DNA of 64,000 nt from contig JADHYX010000014.1 in NCBI GenBank assembly GCA_027604685.1, positions 12,938 through 76,937 on the forward strand, given 5' to 3'. Shown piece by piece: positions 45,497-57,392 of the stretch. This stretch comes from Lobulomyces angularis. Lineage: Eukaryota > Chytridiomycota > Chytridiomycetes > Lobulomycetales > Lobulomycetaceae. The position numbers and the translations under genes are program-made. Within the stretch, counting starts at the first letter, position 1, and each line of letters opens with the position of its first letter. A model generated the notes under the pieces. It was not told the DNA's origin and did not search any database. It saw only the letters and a program-made list of their open reading frames with translations.

Positions 45497-47649
45497 TTAA
45501 AATAGAAAGTTCTTTAAAATCTTTTTTGGTTTTTGAAGATTCAAATTTAATATTGTAAATAAAAAAAGAAAGATTTGTAGCTGGTTAAAATTTTAAGTTA
45601 CAGTAAATTAAAGTTTTAAATTATAAAAAAAAAAAACTGATGAAGACATTTACCTTTTTTAAACTCATCTAAAACGCGTCTCAAGCATATGAGACATTAT
45701 TTAAAATTAATATAAATGTTTATAAAGAAAGTACCGCAAAAAAGAAACATAAAAATCCTCTAAAAAAAAAATTATCCCTTTTTTTTTTTTTTTTTTTTAA
45801 GGATGTATTCAAATTTTAATTAAATTTCAAAATAATAATAGGATTTAAATGATACCAAATTTGCGATGTAGTTGGAGTGTTAAAATCAACACTTATCCAG
45901 CATAGTGGCTCTGGTTCCATCATAAGATGAATACGGCCGTAAGATTTTCAGACACAAAACTTCTCAATTTAACTCCTCTCACCCACTTGCTGAATTCTGC
46001 TGAATCATAACTATAACATAGATGCAACGTAGCACAACCAAAAAAAGTAGGAAATTGCTACAAACTAAATTTTAAAATTCCATCCAGTGACTTTTTATTT
46101 CCCAGAAGACAGACAATGAAATTTAAAGCAAAACAGCGGAAATCTAAAATCCAAACATTATTACTTAAGACGAAATAACACAATTCGATGAAAAGGATAA
46201 AAAATTAAAATCTGTCTTTCTATCCATAATTTTAGAATGATAAATAAGAGTAGCGCGATAAGAGGTTGTCTAAAGACTCTGGACAAAAAGATCACTTAGC
46301 GGTAAAGGATTGCTGAGACATCTACTCAAGATCTGCCTGGATGTGCGTCACACCATAGTACTAAATAAAAGTTCATCGTTACAGTTAGATCTGACTTTCC
46401 CCTAAATTTTCATGTCTGTAAATGTTTGTCCTGACCACAGTTTTCCCACTTTTTGTACAAAGTTAGTGAATAATGTGTTTTGAGGCATTAAAAAAAAAGG
46501 TGCCACATAGGGCCACCAGACAATTGAAAAAAGATTCAGATCCTCACCTTTTTTAAAGAATATAACATCACTTTTTGAGTATTTAAGTTCTCGATCTTAA
46601 TTACTAGCATTTTCAAATTTTTTAACTGTCTACTTGAGTTCCTCAATTTCCGCAGGCACTCCTATCTAGTTGCCTCTATGTTCAAATTATTTCAAAAATT
46701 CAATAACCAAATAACTAAATAAAATCCTTATTATTTGTAGTCTGTGATTGATGCAAATGATATGAGAAAACACATTATAATTTTTTACATTTAAGACATA
46801 CTTTTATTAATTTTATAGTATTAACATGAGAATTATAATGAAAGTATCTTAAGTTCAATAAATCTTACAGATGTTTTGATAAGTAAATTAATTCTACTTT
46901 TTCATCAATATGTTTAAATAATTTTGCTCCAAAATTATTACATTTAGCCATAATACCTCTTATATTACTTCTCCAGTAAATCAAAACTTGTTAATACCTA
47001 CTTCCATTTTAAATAAAAAACTACATAAATAATTGTTAACAAATTTATTATCACTTTTTGAAGTCTTTATGTTTTTAAGAAATAAGAGGAAAAAAGTAAC
47101 ATAAAGCTCATTTTTTTTTTTAATGTAACTGTAAATATTTTTGTTAATATTTTAAAAAATTGGAAGGAAGTGCATTAATGACTCAATTAATTGGCCAATA
47201 TAAAAATAAAATAAAATCAATTGCTGAGTAATTTGATCATTCCGATACTTGATTCCCATTTAAATTTTCACCTTCCAGTTACACTGTACAAATAAAATAT
47301 TTAAAATTAAAAAAATTTGATTACTTCAGATTTTTTATTTTTTTGTGTATAAAAATAATACAAAACAAAAACGACATTTTGATCAAAATATATCATGCAA
47401 AAACTGAAAAACTTTTTATTAAATTTTTAATTAAAAAATTAAAAAATCCAATTTTCCTCTTTCTTCAATAAAATAATAGAAGATACCTTCTTTATTAATT
47501 TTTTTTTGTTTTTTCTTAAATTTTAATAGACTAACAGTTAAAACTGCAAGCTGACGCAATAAAACTTTTTTAATATTTTTGCTTCCTTCGATTATCAAAA
47601 GTTTGTTTTTATTTTATTTTAAATTTTCCAACAATTTAGCTCAAGGAAT
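45497..47649. other. Large gene-poor region
   Basis: Over 2 kb without any frame I can support. Two slightly GC-richer patches (about 45880-46010 and 46240-46380) were checked for tRNA or transposon content. They gave no conserved B-box, clover-leaf or protein motif. The rest is AT-rich with A/T homopolymers. Confidence 0.45.
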
Positions 47650-48330
47650 TTATAAAAATAAAATATCATACATGTCTTTCATTAATTTTGAATAATCAGA
47701 ATCTAGAGTGTGAGTTGAACCTGCTTTACCATAAATGATCGTATGATAATAAAGTAAAACGTCTTGTTGTGAAACACAATGTTCAGTAAAATATTGAATT
47801 TGAGATTGCATTTGGGAAGGTAATCTAATAAAGAAAACTTTTACCAAGTAATGTATCAAGTTGACCTTTCTTTTATCGATGTAACCTAATGGTGAAATTC
47901 CATTTAGGTACAAGATTGACCAAAACCTTTCAATATGACTTAAATCATATATTAGATTAATTAAAATGATACCAGTACATCTAGTTAATGGTGTAGCAGT
48001 TTCATCAGTATCATAAAACAAGGATACTAGTGCAAAAATATATTTATCAGGGTTGTTACGTGATTTTAAAATTAATTCTTCATTTGTTACAATACTCAAA
48101 TGGTCATTTTTTAAAGAATTTTCTTTATCAAAAAGTAATATATCAGATGATATATGTAGTCTTTTTTATTTTTTGAGTAATATTTTAATACTGATGACAC
48201 ATTAGTTACATTAGTTACTTCATTATGCTTTTATTAGGATCTAATGAATTTAAAATTTGGTAAAAGAGATTATCAATAATTTCTATATGATTTTCTATGT
48301 GTGTTTCTCTTTTATTATACACTTTTAAAA
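47650..48330 (-). pseudogene. Frameshifted protein of unknown family
   Basis: The last frame (48099-47650 plus an upstream extension) reads SRNNPDKYIFALVSLFYDTD, TRCTGIILINLIYDLSHIE and VFFIRLPSQMQSQIQYFTEH. Upstream, a different frame gives IEIIDNLFYQILNSLDPNKS (48310-48230), and a third gives VTNVSSVLKYYSKNKKDY. All are coding-like and consecutive but shifted by one base twice, without plausible introns. I read this as one decayed, intron-poor gene of about 220 residues or more. Family unknown. Confidence 0.5.
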
Positions 48331-48540
48331 AAAGTATAGCAAAAAATAAAGGAAAAATAAGGAAATTACCTAAGAATAATGTAAAAGAATGTAATTAATA
48401 AATATTAACTAAGTACTTTATAAAACCAGTAAAGTTTTATAAAGGAGGGAAAATCTATCATTATACAAAAAAGACAACAGCTGGAAGCTTATTGAGGCTT
48501 GAGACTAAAAGCATTCCAGAGAGACCTTTTCTAGTACACA

Positions 48541-49309
48541 TTAGTTGCGTATATTAAGTTCGCTGATTTTATCAAAAACTTCTTTTTTTGTAGTTCCAAT
48601 TATTAAGGTTGGCTTTGAATCTGGTACACTTACCATCCAATAACTTTTTAATACATCGAATCCAATTAAAATTTCTTTTTCTTTTGGTGGATTAGCGTCA
48701 ATAATAATTTTTTGAATCGCCTGATCCCAACCAGTTATTTTGACAGAATCTACTTCAATTTCTCTACCCCCCACTTTTTAATGCTACCATAAGGCTTTGG
48801 CTCATTGATATATAGTTTTCATGGTTAATAGTAGTAGTAAAACAACCACTATCCAAAACTCCAATAACAGATATTTTATTTTCTCTTGAACAAATATTTA
48901 AAGATAACTAAAAAAATAAAAAAATTGCTAAAAATTAAATCTATACTTGATGATCAACCTTATATTCATATCCACAATCACTTGGTGTTTTGACTGAATT
49001 AACTAATCGTTTTTTTCCTCCCCATGACTTACTATCATCAATTGGTTGGATTAAACAAGCCTCCGATAATCCATTTTTAGAAGCATAACTATTAGCTGCA
49101 GTTTTACTATCGAAAAAATTAATTATCTTTTCATCTTCAATTAAAACATATTGCTGTTCAAAATTTAAAAATTTTCCTTCGTGTCTGAATTTATAAAAAG
49201 CTAAAACATTTTTTTTAAAATTATCTTCATCATCTCCTAGTTGATCTAAATAATCTAAAATGTCTTGTGGTATTTCAACTGATTTAGATTCTAAATTTAA
49301 TTTTTTCAT
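48541..49309 (-). pseudogene. Retropepsin-like aspartic protease with N-terminal small domain, frameshifted
   Basis: ATG at 49309. Residues about 40-95 (FLNFEQQYVLIEDEKIINFF, then DSKTAANSYA) resemble the small strand-helix domain found before clan-AA proteases in prokaryotes. An intron (about 48949-48913) leads to the catalytic motif VIGVLDSGCFTTTINH (D-S-G). After a run of six G (near 48774) the frame must change by one to continue GGREIEVDSVKITGWDQ and the second hallmark EILIGFDVLKSYWMV. The stop is at 48543-48541. Retropepsins act as dimers and occur in retroelements and some host proteins. No reverse transcriptase is adjacent. The G-run shift could be decay, an assembly error or programmed slippage. 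Confidence 0.6.
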
Positions 49310-49441
49310 TAGTAATTTACTTGAATTATATTTTTATTTTAAACGCACTATTTATAGGGGTATTAAGGAGACCAGAAATATTAACAAGCTGTTCATCTAA
49401 TAAGTCACATGAAAAAGAGGATTTCCTAATTTATATCAAAT

Positions 49442-49994
49442 TTAAGTTAATCTTTTATGAAATAAATGTACAAACAAGTTTTTTAACAGAAATTCATCAT
49501 CATCATCTATTGATATTAAGTTTTCTTCTTCAAATTTTATTTCAGATTCACTAAAAATTTATAATTTATTATTTTTAATTTATTAATATTTTCAATTTAG
49601 TATTATAATACCTTAACTTGTATTCATCGACATCAACATCAGAAGGGGATACTCCAGGAACATTATCTAATTCTTTGTGTTTTTTAATAAACAATTTTAT
49701 AGAATCAACAGCTCTGCTTTCTTCTGATTTTAATAATATACTACTATTTTTATAATATTTGTGACGATATTTTAAAAATTGACAGATACTACTATTAATA
49801 TTTTTATCTAAAATTTTTCTTCCAATTACTTGCCAAAATAATTTTTTCATTCCAATGCCATTTTGGCTATTTGAAGGAAAAATATCTACGGCATTTTCTT
49901 TATATCTCCTAATTAGAAAAAAAAAATAATAAATTGCTGTTAGTCAAATATTCATATATTTGAATAAAACTAACCTAAGTATATCTTTCCCCAT
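49442..49994 (-). CDS. Hypothetical acidic protein
   Basis: Three exons in phase: 49994-49975 (MGKDILR), about 49915-49607, and about 49554-49442. The middle is basic and helical (KLFWQVIGRKILDKNINSSI; RAVDSIKLFIKKHKELD). The end is acidic (ESEIKFEEENLISIDDDDEF). No known domain. It sits upstream of the protease relic on the same strand; whether they form one element is unknown. Confidence 0.5.
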
Positions 49995-50151
49995 ATTAAA
50001 AAATTTATTTTTTCTAAAAATTGTTTTTTTTCCTTTTATTCAAGTTTTAAGTGTTAGCTTTGTGTAACGTTATATAAAAAATATTTTCATTTTAATTTCT
50101 TTTTTAAGGTTGTAGTAGTATTTTGTACTATAATAAAATTGTTTCATTTTA

Positions 50152-50789
50152 CTTTACACACCCAACATTCTTTGCAATACCTATGTCAGGTACAAGTAAT
50201 GGACTTCCATTACCTAAAAGAACTTGACTTTTACTATTATAATATGGATAATATATGTATAATTTCTATTTATATGACCATGATTTAAGGTAAGATAATT
50301 CATTGGATCATTAACACCTATTAGACTTAAATTTCCAATTTTATACATCTTTATTGGATATAAGTACTTTAATTTTTCAATTTTTTTTTCAGGAATGTTT
50401 AATAGTGAATCAACCAAGTTTAATTTTTTTTCGTCAAGAAATTTAAGGAGATAGTTGTAAAATAATTTTTCGCTTTTTTCGCTAAAAGGAGTCAATTCCA
50501 TAAGTAATTTAATCATTTCAACATCTTGTGAATAAAAAAACTCGTCATATGAGTCTATTTTTAAATGTTGTAAAAATACCTTGACAGGGTCATAATATTT
50601 ATTTTTTATAGCATATTTTAAAGCATCGTATTTTATATGAATATTAACATAATCATAATCATAATCATAATTTACTAATTCTGTTTCTATTTTTTCAATG
50701 TCATTTTCGTTTATCGCCTTATACAAAGGTTCACATAAAGTAGCAAACATAGGTTTATATTCTTTATATTCAGGATGTTCATAAATCAT
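50152..50789 (-). pseudogene. Ankyrin-like helical-repeat protein with broken 3' end
   Basis: ATG at 50789. The frame is intron-free for 191 codons: LCEPLYKAINENDIEKIETE, YDALKYAIKNKYYDPVKVFL, DVEMIKLLMELTPFSEKS. These helical pairs are like degenerate ankyrin repeats of giant-virus or amoebal type. There is a DYDYDYDY run from a short repeat at 50660-50685. After LNHGHINRNYTY a one-base shift would continue YYNSKSQVLLGNGSPLLVPD and IGIAKNVGCVK to a stop near 50152. That coding-like piece recalls the LGNGS..L segment near copia proteases. The break makes this a likely pseudogene. Confidence 0.45.
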
Positions 50790-51054
50790 TGATTTATTAT
50801 TTGAGTAAAAATTACAAGTAAAAATATTTTTTTTTTTTACACCCTAAAGTTTGAAAAAAAAATAATAATAAATTAATTTACTACACAATATTTTTCAAAG
50901 TTCTAAAACTGACAATTAAAATGTTATACACAGATTTTTATAAAATAAATAGAATTAGTATATAATTTAACAAAAAAAAAAATCAGTGCATCAACCATTA
51001 GTAACCTGTATGAACCTAAGACAAAAGAACGATTAAGTTGTCAAAACAAAACTT

Positions 51055-53665
51055 TTATCGAGTTACCTGTCCTAAAGCATTATTTCCCAAAAATTGTTGA
51101 GTCTGCTGCTGTTGAGGTATAGTATTCCTCATACCAGTGGAAAACGGATTATTACTACTAGAACTACCAGTAACTTGGCTAGAAAGAAATGGAACACTGG
51201 AACTAGAACCAGTATTTTGATTTAACAGAAAAGGATTATTGTTTCCTTGTCCCAATCCTCCCATTGTCAAGTCATTATTGTTAAAATCAGTTTTATTAAA
51301 AGTGGAGTACTGTTGAGGTTGGCTTTGATGGGAATATTGGTTATAATTTGCTATTGCATTCAGTGACATCCCTGAAGTGACAGGAACTCTGCGAAATAAA
51401 AAAAAATATATATTTTAAATTTGAAAAAAAAAACTTTTGCTTACGTTGTTGATCCAAATGGGTTAAGGCTGTTAAAAGCATCTAAAGGGGAACTTCTAAT
51501 TCCAAGGCCATCATTTGAGTTCATTTTCGATTGTTGTACATTCTGATGGTTACTTGTCATGAAGTTGTTGTTCGGCTGAAATACAGCGGGTTGTTGAAAA
51601 GGGGAATTATGGACAACTGGCTGCGAAAAACGATTTGAAGGTGACATTGGAAACTGGGGAGTAGGTGCAACATTATATTGTTGCGGTGACAAGTTAGCGT
51701 TTGGTTGGGAAGAATTACGATAGTGTTGATCTAACGAACCATTTTGTTGCACTGATGATGAAACAGTATGGCTTCTTTGATGGGAAAAATTACGTGTATT
51801 GTCATTTATGGTATTAAAACCTGCGTTAATTGTATTATTTTTTTGAAGAAGAGGACTACTTTGCTGCATATTCATATGTTGCTGTTGAAGTAAGAAATTA
51901 GAATTACTGTTTAAAGCAAATGGATCAAGTGTTGTATTTCCAGTTAGATCAGATACTGCTATTGTCTGTCTCACAGACTGATTGCCGCTAAAATTACTTG
52001 TGGTGGAACCAGTGTTATTTGATACAATACTTTTTGAAAATGGCGACAAAACGTTATTTGCACCAAAAACATTCTCCACAGTAAAATTATTGTTCTGTTG
52101 TGGAAAGTTATTTTGGTTATGCTGGAAGGGATTGGCCTGGTTTTGTTGATTAACCAAAGGAAGTTGCTGCTGCATCATATATTGTTGCTGTGGAGAATTT
52201 TGCACAAACGGATTTCCCGAGATAAAAGGAGAAACTTGATTGTTAGCAAAATTGTTAAAATTTGCTTGGTTAGTTGGTGAATTGTAACTGTTGAAGTGTT
52301 CATCTAAACTTGAAAAAAAATCAATCTGATCAATGTCCTTTTTTGGAGGACTAGTTTCGATCTTAGAAGGTGTTTTTTCAATTTTTGAAGGAGCTGCAGT
52401 TAAGCTTGTCTTAGTTTCTTTTACAGCAGGTTTTTCTTTTTGCTGCTTTTTTAATTTATATGCTAGTCTTTGAGCCTCAAAGTCTGGTGAATTTAAGTAT
52501 TCCTCCAACGCACTGCCTAATGATACTGGCGCCTATATTTTTTGGTGAGAATAATAAAAATATCTTTCTTACATGTTTGAAAACTGGAACTTCCACACCC
52601 AAACTACTCCGTAATTTTCTTGCGATTTCAAACATTTCAACTGTTTTTGTTGTTTGTTTTGAAAACACCTTGTATATTTCCAAAGCTTTACTAGCGTAAT
52701 CCCTTTCCATTTCAAAATAACAACTTAAAATTTTTATTACTCCTTCATTTAATAAATGAAACAGTGCCATAGCGTCTCCAATTAACAATCTGAAAGACTG
52801 CAGGGTAACTAAATTGTCAATTTCGTCTAGATAGAACTACAAAAAAATGTTAGTAAAAACAAATGGAATACAGCTAAAGGATTACCGAGCAATTCAGAAG
52901 AGCAGAAATTTGGGATTGAAGCGACTTAACCTGCTCTAATAATCCATTTTCATAAGGCATACTGCGAAATTTTGCTATGTACTCAGGCTTACTAAAAAAA
53001 TAAAAATAAAAAAATAAAAAGAAATTAATAAAAATAGAATTAATACAAAAAGATAAAAAAAGATTTAGAATAACAGTAAGTGGAATTTTTTATTCAAATT
53101 TTTGAAATAGAAAAATTTTTTTTTTATTAAAATACTTGCCTTCTGACAAAGTCATCTCGAATCAAATTATAACCTTTAACTTTTTCTTCTAAATAACTTG
53201 CGTATGCTCTAATATTTTTAGCTTGGATATTTCCTACAAAGTTACTTGATGTATCGCGATAACCGTTAAGCTTTAGAAACTGAGGATTTGCTGACAAAAA
53301 TGATAAAATTTTATCCGTATGCCCATCTCTGATCAGTATATGTATTAAAATTAAGGATTTAAATACACACTGATAAAAATTTTTTTTAAAAAAGGTAGTG
53401 CATTGAGTGAAAACTTACGACCCAATGGCCCTCCCTAAAGCGTTTTCCAATTAATTCAAAAACTACATCAATTGAAACATCATTTTGCCAAGTGATACTA
53501 GTTAGCGCTAAACATATTTTAGAAAAAGATTCAAAAATTGTTCTTACCTTGTACATGTTTCGGCTTCAAAGGTTTAATTTTACCAGTTGTGGATTTTAAA
53601 ATGTATCGTTCAATGTCGTTAAAGTAGTGTTTAGCAATTCTAACTTTTTCTTTTATACCACTCAT
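51055..53665 (-). CDS. AP180/CALM-type ANTH-domain endocytic adaptor
   Basis: ATG at 53665, about eight exons. The ANTH domain occupies the first 280 or so residues: KVRIAKHYFNDIERYILKST, ALTSITWQNDVSIDVVFELI, VFKSLILIHILIRDGHTDKI, LDEIDNLVTLQSFRLLIGDA, FEIARKLRSSLGVEVPVFKH. This domain binds phosphatidylinositol bisphosphate and v-SNAREs. The Gln/Asn-rich C-terminal half carries at least five NPF motifs (GNPF, ANPF, LNPFG, NNPFL, NNPFS), ligands for EH-domain proteins. It matches yeast YAP1801/1802. The intron at 53139 has a GC donor (AGAAG|GCAAGT). The last exon either ends QVTR (stop 51057-51055) or splices at CAG|GTAACT to end QVHTGY near 51004. Confidence 0.92.
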
Positions 53666-54033
53666 TTTGCAATTTAATGAACAGTAAATTTTTTTTGTTT
53701 CTTTTTGCAAACAAAAAATAGAGCTTAAAACTGGACGTAGTTTTCCAGATGTTTAATAGATATAAATAATTGGGTAAGAAGTATGCAATTCAGTAATATC
53801 AATATTAATCTTATGTATTGTCAAACTATGCTTTGTTATCAGCGAAATGCTTGAAGTACTAAACTTCTATAACCTAAATTCTTTTATGAACAAAAGTGTG
53901 TTTCCAATAACCACACTATTGTCAAATTTTTTTTTTTTAATTCACATATTATTTTTATATTTCATGGTAGCAGAAAGGTTGCCAATGCTATTTTCTCTTT
54001 TTTAATTAGCAACTGTTACAAAGACAATAATTT
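53666..54033. other. Intergenic spacer
   Basis: About 370 bases upstream of the ANTH adaptor gene; AT-rich, should carry its promoter. No gene, RNA or repeat seen. Confidence 0.4.
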
Positions 54034-54408
54034 TTAAAATCTATTGGAAATATAATCGCAATGAGGGATTTTTCTACTACGCCAAATTCGATATTGTTTT
54101 AAGTTTGTGAACTGCGGAATGTACTCTTTTTTAATGAAGTTCTTTATGCTTTGAGCATCCTTAACCAATTCACTTTTGTAATTTGATTTCTTTTTGCAGT
54201 CTCTTGTTTTTAGTCTCCTTTTTTATTACTGTTTCTAGGCCAAGGCATACTCAATTTAGCTGACAATCAAAATTTGCAATACTTTCAGATTTTTTTAATT
54301 TTACTTTAAAATTTTTAATTTTTTTAAAAGTAAAAAATCATAATCTCCTAGCGCATAAATGTGTAAAGTTTTGTTTTCCATAAGACCTAAAAGTTCCACG
54401 TTTCCCAT
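54034..54408 (-). CDS. Possible small protein (tentative)
   Basis: ATG at 54408 opens MGNVELLGLMENKTLHIYAL, then GDYDFLLLKKLKIL. After possible splices, MPWPRN (about 54250) and LVKDAQSIKNFIKKEYIPQF, TNLKQYRIWRSRKIPH lead to a stop at 54036-54034. Composition and splice sites look genuine, giving about 90 residues, but two junctions are guesses. No family recognised. It is divergent from the NEK kinase gene. Confidence 0.4.
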
Positions 54409-54874
54409 TTATTGCCTTAAAAAATCACCCTTATTGATACTTCAGTGTAATGATTTAATTTCCATTCTGAAATAACTTTTTATAAAAAAAAAATAGTTAT
54501 TTGTAACAAATTAAAATTGAATTTTGGGTATTGAATTAAAACGTCCTATGTTATTTCAGATTCATTGTAAGAGTCAAAGGTCAGAATAAAGTTTTGTGCA
54601 GTAAATTTCGACTTTATGATTGATTTCTTAGTATCTTTTCAACGAAACTCGTCATTTAAACTAAATTATAGAGTTGCAATTACTGAAACTCATTCATCGT
54701 CAATCCAACACAACTGTTAGAAGCCTATTGGCCACTCCACACTGGATGCGAATGTGACATCTGTTTTCTATGTAAGTTTTCAACATTCACGTTTTGTTTT
54801 ATTTCATCTTTATATGTTATCTTTCCTTCATATTCATTTCTTAAAAATTTATTGAAAACCCTTTATTCCACCAA
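54409..54874. other. Intergenic region upstream of NEK kinase
   Basis: About 465 bases between divergent starts, AT-rich, with no supported gene. Presumed promoter region for the kinase and the tentative small gene. Confidence 0.35.
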
Positions 54875-56466
54875 ATGAATAAAAACAATTATGAGATCAT
54901 TGAGACAATCGGAAAAGGGAGCTTTGGATTAATAAGAAAAGTCAAAAGATTGTCAGATGGAAAAGTATACTTAGATAAAAAATTGAAACAAAAAAACTTA
55001 TGAAAGAACTTCTTATATAAAGGTTTTAGCTAGGAAGGAAATCGATTACAAAAGGATGACTGAAAAGGAAGTATGTTGTCAAAAAAATTCCATTATTATT
55101 GATTAAAGTAAATTATTAAAATTTAGAAAAGACAGTTGGTTGCGGAAGTGAACATTTTAAGAGAACTAAATCATCAAAACATTGTTAAATATTTTGAAAG
55201 GTTTGTGGATAAGGACAAAACTATTATTCACATTATAATGGGTTTGTTTATATAATTTTACCTCACCAAATTAAATAAATGTAAAATAGAGTATTGTGAA
55301 GGTGGAGATTTGGCCAATATAATTAAACGCTGTAAAAAAGAAAAGTAAATTTTTTAATTTAAAAATTGTATGTTTTATGTTATTTTACATTAAAAGAAAA
55401 TTTATTCCTGAGGCAGTAATTTGGAGTTTTTTAAGTCAACTTGTTTTGGCACTAAATGAATGTCATAATGGTGGATCTGGTACAAGTAGCATGAGTAAGC
55501 CTCATCCCCCCATATTGCACAGAGATATCAAACCGGAAAATGTGTTTCTTGATAAAGACCAAAACGTTAAGTTGGGGTACATCATATGAAACCTTCTCAC
55601 CAAATTTAACATTTTTTTAGGGACTTTGGCTTAAGCAAAATTATTGAAAGTGAAAACGAGTTTGCCCAAACATATGTTGGTACTCCATTTTACATGAGTC
55701 CTGGTAAATGCCCACTAAATTTTTGTTAATTTTCATTTGTAGAACTAATAAATGAATCTTGTTATAACGCAAAAAGTGATATTTGGGCCTTGGGTTGTTT
55801 AATATTTGAATTGTGCACCTTAGAGTAATGAATGGTTTGCCTTTAAAATTTAAGGTTTTTTTTAGGCCACCATTTCAATCAAAGACGCAGTTAGGTTTAT
55901 CGGCAAAAATTCGCCAAGGTAAGGTGGAAAATCTACCCCATCAATATTCCCCAGAGTTAAATAGAATTATTAAGTCTATGTTAACTGTTTCGGTATAAAT
56001 TGTATCAAGGATTATAAAAAATTTATTTTATTATTATGTAAACTTAATAGCACGAAAAGAGACCTGGAACTCAGGATATTATGAAAGTTGGTAAAATTAG
56101 ATCTTATATTATAGAAAGGGAGTTGCAGCAAAAGTATAATTATGAAATTTAAAGGCAATTTTTTAAGCATAAATCTTTAGAATGCAAGAACTATGCTTAA
56201 AAGAAAAGGAACTAAAAAGGTTGGAGGGCTCATTAAAAGAAAAAGATTTGGCACTAAAAAAAAGGGAAGAGTTGATAATGGCAAAGGAAAAATTTATTGT
56301 TGAAAAAGAAAAAAAGTTTAAAGTTTTAATGTCGCAACAGCAAATCAATGAGGAAACCAAAATTTCATTTCAGAATAATTTTTCTAGTTTTTCAAGTAAG
56401 GGGAATTCGATGATTGGTTTTAGTAATGGGGTTTTGGTTGATAGTAATTTTAAAGAAAATTTTTAA
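54875..56466 (+). CDS. NIMA-related (NEK) protein kinase
   Basis: About ten short exons in phase from ATG 54875 to the stop at 56464-56466. The kinase domain begins almost at the N-terminus: [29 protein letters not shown] (catalytic Lys), [93 protein letters not shown]. The insert before HRD and the YCEGGDL hinge are typical of NEK2/NIMA. After the final intron a highly charged coiled coil follows ([20 protein letters not shown]), as in NEK2 dimerisation regions. Role by family: mitotic entry, centrosome or basal-body separation and, in zoosporic organisms, cilia. Substrates unknown. Confidence 0.93.
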
Positions 56467-57392
56467 TTTTAAGGCTACACTTATACATTTCATTTTGCAT
56501 TGGCATAATAATATAACTAATATAAGAAAATATATACCAAAGTAGTAAAAGAAAATAACAAAAAGGAATAAAAAATGAAAACTTAATTGAATTATAAATT
56601 AGTAAGACCACAAATGGTACGGTATCAACCAAGTGGCTTCTCCTACGTCATCAAGGCGATCCAGTTAACAAAGGAAAAAGAAGTTGGGAAGCTTCATTAA
56701 AAAACAGATTAAACACAGGCAACTGTAATTGATATTTCATAGATTATGAAACTGCTAAACAACTGTAAAATTATTTTGTCACGTCGAACAATTAAATTTG
56801 TGCCAACAATGTTATTGTGTAATGCATGGTACAATTGATTGACCGCATACCTCTATGTGTTCCATTCCAATCAACATTAAAACAATTTTATGGTAAACCT
56901 ACTAATGTAGTTGTTTTCAAATAGGTATGGATTTGATGATAAATATTAAGGCGGCAGTAGTGGGGAGAACAACGAATATAATACAAATATAACTTCTTTA
57001 AAGAAGGGTTAAAGTTTCTTTTTGGAAGTGCTTAAAAATATCTCTATGGATTATGGAAAGTGATGTTTGCAGGAAATAATGTTGTGGATAATACGGCTTG
57101 GAGGCGCAGCATTTTTGGTGGCGTATAGGCATCACCATCTGCCTACGCCTATCGGCATGTAGATTTCAGAATCTATAGGTGGATTCGGCGCTTATAAAAA
57201 AGATGACTATCTGAAAAATTCCTCATGTATTTGATTAAATTAAAAAGTAGCATGATGTAGATTAGTTCTTTTACATTACAACCTTTATTTATTAAAATAG
57301 CATAATTCTCTTAAAAACCCTTGTTAAAAAAACCTATTAAAAAAAATTTTAATTTTATTATCAAAATATTCAAACTTTAGTTAGCAAAAAAA
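56467..57392. other. Intergenic region with GC-rich island
   Basis: AT-rich spacer with an unusual GC-rich island at about 57085-57195 containing repeated GGCGTA/CGCCTA elements (GGTGGCGTATAGGCATCACC; GCCTACGCCTATCGGC). These can pair with each other. It resembles the island at 58095-58205 on the other side of the BED-finger relic. No gene seen. Confidence 0.5.

Noticed and set aside
46240..46380. GC-richer patch considered as tRNA, snRNA or transposon
   Set aside because: No A/B box pair, clover-leaf, Sm site or protein motif could be found by eye.
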